Part shown: piece by piece, positions 58,447 through 64,000 of the stretch
How positions within the stretch are numbered: position 1 is the first letter of the stretch
How the letters are laid out: every line of letters starts with the position of its first letter
Assembly: GCA_963995505.1 (NCBI GenBank)
Contig: OZ023196.1
Location: forward strand, 14,443,106 to 14,507,105
Direction: 5' to 3'
DNA length: 64,000 nt
Source of the DNA: Hypericum androsaemum
Lineage: Eukaryota > Streptophyta > Magnoliopsida > Malpighiales > Hypericaceae
Notes under the pieces: generated by a model
Told to the model about the DNA's origin: nothing
Seen by the model: the letters and a program-made list of their open reading frames with translations, nothing else
Database searches by the model: none
Position numbers and translations under genes: made by a program

Positions 58447-59163
58447 TTTTTGGGAAAGGAGACTATATATTAAAAGTACTGACCAAATACATCATACTTA
58501 GTGCAAGGTCTCTCTCGGCCTCTTGTGGGGTTACAATCGTCGGTTTCATCAAAACCCTACCGCGGGAAACTCGATCGAAAAAAACTGTGGTAAGGAAAGA
58601 GTACCTCGGGAGGTTAGAGCCTCCCTTGACATTTGATATATCGCGAAATCCGACCTTACACCGTCATTAGTTACAACGCTTCTATAAAAAGCAACATCAC
58701 TCAGATCGTCAAGCATCAAGGTCTTAACATCCGACGGTGGTTCCAGTAACAAGTGAGGACCAATAGGCCTATCAAAGCCCGAGTTTTTTTCCTGAATGGT
58801 GTTTAAAAAAAAATTCACCAATGTAGTGTCCTCGGGAAAAGTATTATCAATCCGGTGTTGGTCTAAAAACGGCCAAATTTTGCCGTTTTGTTTTCCGAAA
58901 AATGGCCGAATTTTGCCATTTTGTGGTACCGAAAAAGGCAATTTTTGACCGTTTTCCGAAAAATGGCAGATTTTGGCCATTTTATGGTCTGATACAAAAT
59001 GGTAAAATTTGGCCATTTTCTGGCCAACACCAGATTGGTAAAACTTTTTCCGAAGACACCAGATTGGTGTGAGAGATTTTTTTTAACACTATGTAGGAAA
59101 AAAACCTCAAAGCCCATATTGACAAGCCGATCCGCGCACCAATTGGCTTCACTCAGCTGCTTT
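58447..59163 (-). mobile_element. LINE-like retroposon remnant with palindromic array
   Basis: Flanked by GCTGCTTT on both sides (58439-58446 and 59156-59163). Read on the minus strand it begins with a LINE RNase H-like piece (EANWCADRLVNMGF, 59148-59105) and ends in a short A-tail (the T-run from 58447), as expected of a non-LTR retroposon. The middle (58867-59024) has about five units of 30-35 bases, each roughly AAAATGGCnnAATTTTGCCATTTT, bordered by inverted copies of an ACCAGATTGGT-type arm. The open frame 59016-58549 is a product of this region and I recognise no domain in it. It lies 0.2-0.9 kb upstream of the DWF5 start. Confidence 0.5.
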
Positions 59164-59875
59164 GGACTCGAGTTCCCACCGTAAAAACAGATCAGATCAG
59201 ATCAGGAGGAGGAGGAGGTGGCCTGGGTTTTTTAGGTTTAATAATAGGGCAATAAAATAATTTTAAATATTCTATAATTTTAATACAAAATTTGATTTAT
59301 ACAAATATCAAAATCACTGTTTATTCATTTTGAATCTAATAAAATTTAGGAATTTTTTTCGAAAATTAACAAATTTTGAATAATTTGGTCTAGATTTTTT
59401 TTTGGCAATAGTTTCGTCTAGATTAAAATATCTAACCAAGTAACTTTTTTTTTTGAGAAACTAACCAAGTAAGTTGGACAGACAGTCTGACTGGTAAAAT
59501 GATCATCGATCCAACTACTCTGTGAATTTGAAGTCGTGGTCCCTCTCTTCCTTGCTCCTTTTTCTAGGAGATTTATTCCATTTATTTTTACAATTAACTA
59601 GGAGAATGATTTTCTACTTTAGTGTAGAACTCTACCCATATTTAGTGGTTGTGTAGAACTAAATTATAGCTTTATAATTGACATTAATTTAGCATCAAGC
59701 TTGGAGTGGTGTACACTAAAATTACCAAACTGTGACATGACAATCAGAAACGAATGTGTAGTCCAATCCATTTTATTTTTAGCCTGTTTCTATAAATCTT
59801 TTCAAAAATTCAATTCGGGTTTAACTCGTATAAATCCTACTCGAATCCTGTTTTGGACTGACTAACAACGGGCTC
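59164..59875. other. Intergenic between DWF5 and MED8
   Basis: AT-rich, no gene seen. It contains a GATCA-GATCA-GATCAG run at 59190 and no recognised element. Confidence 0.55.
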
Positions 59876-59887
59876 GGCCCAAGCCCA
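59876..59887. promoter_or_regulatory. Site II-like promoter motifs upstream of MED8
   Basis: GGCCCA and AGCCCA in tandem (TGGGCC and TGGGCT on the other strand), about 110 bases before the MED8 ATG. TCP-bound site II motifs are typical of plant growth-related and housekeeping promoters. A CT-rich patch follows at 59941-59965. Confidence 0.5.
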
Positions 59888-59992
59888 TACAGGACCCGGA
59901 CATTCTCCCCCCAGGCCCCAACGCCAAACACAAACACAATATCTCTCTCCCTCCCCCTCTCTAGATTCTCTGTTTGGCTCTAGAGTGAGGAA

Positions 59993-62900
59993 ATGGAGGG
60001 ATCAACGCAGGACCCAACGAACTTCCAACAGCCGCAACAGCCGGCGGAGAGGCTGAACCCGGCTGTTGTCCAACAGCTGAACTTGGAATCCGTAAAAACA
60101 CGCGCCGTGAGCCTCTTCAAGGCCATCTCCCGCATCCTCGAGGACTTCGACGCCTACTCCCGCACCAACACCACCCCTAAATGGTCACCCTTATCCCTTC
60201 CCCCTCCCTCTCTCTTTGAATTTCCTTTTTTCGGGGGCTATTTTGGTAATTTTCATAGATCGAACCGCCGGAACTTTGTTAGACCTAGGGGCTAATTGAT
60301 AGGATTTGAAAGTTTCGGTGACCGGAATTGATATTTTTTTTTATCAGGCAGGATATACTGGGGCAGTACTCGATGGTGAACATGGAGCTGTACAATATTG
60401 TGGATGAGATCAAGAAGGTGTCCAAGGCGTTCGTCGTGCACCCCAAGAACGTCACCGCTGAGAATGCCACGAGTAGGGTTTCGCGGTCCTTTTCCGTGTT
60501 TTTGTGTGTGATTGGGATTGTTGTGTATGTAATGGCGTGCTAGAATTTATAGTCCCCGATTAGCGGAAAACGAAGGCTCTGGATTGTGTAAGTTGGTGAA
60601 AGAGTGCGGTTTTTTAGTGTTAGTTGTTTGAATGATGTTAACTTGCTAAGGATGTAAGGTTTTTTTAATCAATAATGCTGGAATGGATAGAGAGAGGGAG
60701 AGAGAGGGAGAATGGAATGTTTGGATTCGTGTGGAAGGAGGGGAATGTGAAGGTTTATAAGAGAAGAGAAACACGATTGTTGGTTTCTTGGATGGTTGAT
60801 GTACGCTTTTGTCCTTTTGGTATAGGGGAAGGTTTTTTGGTAATATTGTGGATTTTGTTAACATTGTAGATGATGCTTATAATCGAGCTGTCCAATGTAC
60901 ATGTGACCATTATATTGGTGCCGTGTGAATGAACTCTTTCTAATTGATGAAAATGAAACTAGAAATTGAAGTCAATGTTGCATTGGTTTAATTGATTCTC
61001 ACTAGGAAATGCATAACATGTGAATGTAGTATTGCCGGTCATGCTTTCTTCAAAGCTACTTCCGGAGATGGAAGCAGAGGATAACTCCAAGAGAGAGCAG
61101 TTGCTTCTGGGGATGCAAAACCTGCCGGTAACCTCTCAGATTGAGAAGCTAAAGGTAAGCCTTAGTTTGATGAGTCTTTGTTTGATGAGTGAGTGATGGG
61201 CTATGTGGGTTATTGTCTGTGGTATTGCTGCATTTAGTGATTGGCTTTTCTAGTTTTGCAGGCTAGGATTGATATGATCGCTGCAGCATGTGAAAGTGCT
61301 GAAAAAGTGTTGGCTGATACTCGCAAAGCCTATCAGTTTGGCACACGTCAAGGGCCAACAATTCTTCCAACTTTGGATAAAGGCCAGGCTGCAAAAATTC
61401 AAGAGCAAGAGAACTTGCTTCGGACTTCTGTTAATTTTGGTGAAGGTTACATTCTTATCTGCACCACTCAATTTCAACTTCAAAGTCTGATTCTTTTAGG
61501 TGTTTCCCATTGATGTTACAGCTTTTGCAACTTCGAAGCATTTCAAAATGAAGCCTAAAGCATTTTAAGTGCTTTTTAAAGCTAAAAATCATAACTATTT
61601 CATATGACAACAATTTACAATGTGGAAGGAGAGGAGAAAAATTGTTCCCAGTTATTTGCTTGACTATCAACATTTTGCTCTTCAAGATATTGTTTATATT
61701 CTCGTATGGGCTTTTTCTGAATTAGGTTATCCTAATTTCCTTTGGTTATTTTATACAGGCCTACGAATACCTGGTGACCAGAGGCAAGTAACATCTGCAC
61801 TGCCCGTGCATCTGGCAGATGTGCTTACTGTAGGTGATGGAATGCATGGTGTTTCAGATTCCTCTGGTATTGGACGTTATTTTCAGTACGTTTATGTTTT
61901 CTTCTACTTAGAGATGACTGATTAATGGTGCATGCCTCACAGGGATGTATATGAGAAGTACTCCACCTCTGTCATCTAACAGCATGAGCAATCCAGGGCC
62001 TTTGATGCAGGTTAGATACTGTGCTTTTCTAGACATCTTGTGTATCAATGAATGTGCGTAGTTATGCTGTCCCTAGCAAATGTTATTGCTTGCTCAATCA
62101 ACAAAACAATCACAAATCTGAGAACTTTTAGAAAGTTTTATGGACTTCCTAGCATTGACTTAATGCATCATAAGATGTCAACTTGAGATCTTCCACAATG
62201 GAACTATTGAAACTTGTTATCATTTTTTAGCATAACAAGAGTATCCCGTCCACTGTCTATTTTATTCATTAACCAAGCTAAGCTTAAAGCATTTGGATAA
62301 AAGTTCCCACTTACTCTACATTATTATCAGGGTTCTGGGACACCACTTATTGCAAGATCCGCTGCATCTCCTTCCAATACTACTGCAACTTCATTTGACA
62401 ATACGACGACATCCCCGCTACCATATGCCAATTCACCCAGGTCTGGAACGGGCATGATGAACACACCCTCTCCTCAACAACAGCAACCGCAGCAACCGCA
62501 GCAGCAACCACAGAGACCAAAAATGATGCCATTGCATCAGCAGCAGATTCTTGCTCAGCAGCAGTTCAGGCAACCTGCAATGCAAACTCTTGGACAGGTA
62601 GAGCCATATGGTAGCTTTTGATTTCAAAGTGTTCAACTAATATATTTATCTGACTGGTCAGAGAATAGCTATTCATTTCATATTGTTGAATACCTTGTGC
62701 AGAATCAATTGTCTCAACTTCACGATTTGCAGGGCCAAGGGCAGCCAAAGTTCCAGCAGGTCTCTCTCCTACTTAGCTTCATATATCATTGAAAAAAATT
62801 CATAACTTTTCTCTGGCCTTTATTTTCTCTAAAATTTTACACCTAAAATCTTTTATTCGCAAAAGAAGGGCTACCCTGTACTAGCAGGGAGTGTTTGCGT

Positions 62901-63908
62901 GTCGGGGATGCCCTGTTCGTCTTAGTATTTGAGCTGATACAGTACATTAAAAGTTCTTTTGGGGATGCCATGTTCTGTGATATCACGCTTTTGACCCCTT
63001 TGTTCTATTGGCTCAACATAAGTGCTTGGGAGAAAGCTTTTGAATCTTCCGTCTTCTTTCGTTGTATCCTCTTCTGAGGTCTAATGTGTATTTTATTACA
63101 TTCCCTGTTTTGGGATTATCACTGTCTCATCCAAGAAATAAAATTTGTAACAGTTACATGGGCAACATCAACAGTTGCAGTATTCGCAGCCGTTAGGGTC
63201 ACAGCAGTTCCAGGGTAGGCAGCTGGCTGGACATGTTCAAGCGGGGTTGGGTCAAAGCCAACTTAACCCAGGAACTCAACTGAATCGTCATTTAGGACAG
63301 TTTGCCGGAAATGCTAATTCTGCATTGTTTAGTGCTGCCCAAAGTACCCAGATGGTGAGAATTTTCTCTCTTTCAATGAAACCAAAATACTCCTCTCTTG
63401 TTATAACCAAAAGTAACTCATTATCTACTAGATTGCCGAGGTACTGATAGGTATAAACCTGCTGCTTCTTAATACAATTTTTTTCCTAAAGCATGTGCCT
63501 TTCGAATGTTCCTTTCAAATTGGTACAAATGCTTCCTTGCTTTCTTGTTTCACTCTATGTGGTTCACTTGTTTATTATACTTGGTTGCATTTGCGTCTGT
63601 TTGAAATGCATTATCACTTTCCTAGTGCAAACTGGTCCGTTGCTTGATTCTTTTACCTCTTCCAGTACGCACTGAGTTATTTTTACCTTTATCTTCTTAT
63701 TTAGATCCCAAACATGTCTGGCGCAATGTCATCACAGCCACTTATGGCTCGAAATCAAGTAAGCTAGATTTGTTTCCTTCTCTTTTTGGTGCCACGCCGT
63801 CTAGCTTCCAAGTGCTGCAATTTATCATTCTCAAACCGCCTTTGCAGTATGGACTAGCCAGCGGCAACTTGCAAAGGACTCATCCCTCCCAGATTCTTAA
63901 TGATCAAA
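59993..63908 (+). CDS. MED8: Mediator subunit 8 (3' end outside the window)
   Basis: Head-module subunit of Mediator, bridging transcription factors and RNA polymerase II. Exons so far: 59993-60183, 60348-60472, 61030-61154, 61262-61445, 61759-61866, 61943-62010, 62331-62597, 62703-62759, 63154-63354, 63705-63758, 63848-63908; all phases agree (about 480 codons to here) and the last ends at a GTATGT donor. N-terminus MEGSTQDPTNFQQP, conserved helical Med8 region (LNLESVKTRAVSLFKAISRI, QYSMVNMELYNIVDEIKKVS, SKREQLLLGMQNLPV), middle RTSVNFGEGLRIPGDQRQV, then a long Q-rich tail (PQQQQPQQPQQQPQ, HGQHQQLQYSQ) typical of plant MED8, which acts in defence and flowering in Arabidopsis. The C-terminal end is missing from the window. 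Confidence 0.95.
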
Positions 63909-64000
63909 GTATGTGATATGCATATCAACTTTATTTTCAGATTGGTGCCAATCTCTGTTGGTTCCCCCTGCTGTCCTGTGATTCTAGAATGCATCGTAGA

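Noticed and set aside
58549..59016. 155-codon minus frame upstream of DWF5
   Set aside because: N-terminal half is the palindromic repeat and the rest has no recognised domain; it lies inside a retroposon-like unit with an A-tail.
1..64000. A new multi-gene biological system or biosynthetic cluster
   Set aside because: The housekeeping genes (FAM32A, CDC6, DWF5, MED8) are functionally unrelated and the rest is an RLK array with transposons; nothing supports a joint pathway.

Overview
This is a plant nuclear window, most likely from a eudicot. The evidence is GT-AG introns, plant-type LRR receptor kinases, a 432-codon 7-dehydrocholesterol reductase, CDC6, MED8, a FAM32A-like gene and abundant Ty1/copia, Ty3/gypsy and TIR-element debris. 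I cannot name the species from sequence alone.

Positions 1-34 kb hold a tandem array of LRR-XII (EFR/Xa21-type) receptor kinases, all on the minus strand. Unit A (<1-2256) is open but cut by the window edge. Unit B survives only as scattered fragments at 8.1-10.8 kb. Unit C (11440-14845) is intact, with two exons and 1056 aa. Unit D is a 140-bp kinase shard at 25.1 kb. Unit E (27937-33871) is a pseudogene split by a copia element. Two more divergent paralogues lie further right: F (40472-43600, pseudogene) and G (49569-52821, intact, 1050 aa). The spaces between units are packed with nested transposons. The largest is a minus-strand copia element (15.66-24.10 kb) that was entered by a gypsy deletion derivative (exact 5-bp target duplication) and by a 1.3-kb TIR element full of ATTGG repeats (9-bp target duplication).

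Positions 34-38 kb are the upstream flank shared by unit E and the FAM32A-like gene. The same flank is present behind unit A at 2.3-3.6 kb without several of the insertions, so the two copies give near-empty-site comparisons for a hAT-like MITE, a Mutator-like MITE and the ATTGG-repeat element.

Positions 38-64 kb are ordinary gene space: FAM32A-like (+, 38558-39995), pseudogene F (-), CDC6 (+, 45949-49234, 16 coding exons, E2F sites upstream), RLK G (-, tail to tail with CDC6), DWF5 7-dehydrocholesterol reductase (-, 53841-58238, 13 exons) and MED8 (+, from 59993, running off the window), head to head with DWF5. The housekeeping genes concern splicing, replication licensing, sterol/brassinosteroid synthesis and transcription. 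They are neighbours, not a pathway. I found no CRISPR, operon or novel enzymatic system. The most unusual material is the transposon layer and the decay pattern of the receptor-kinase array.
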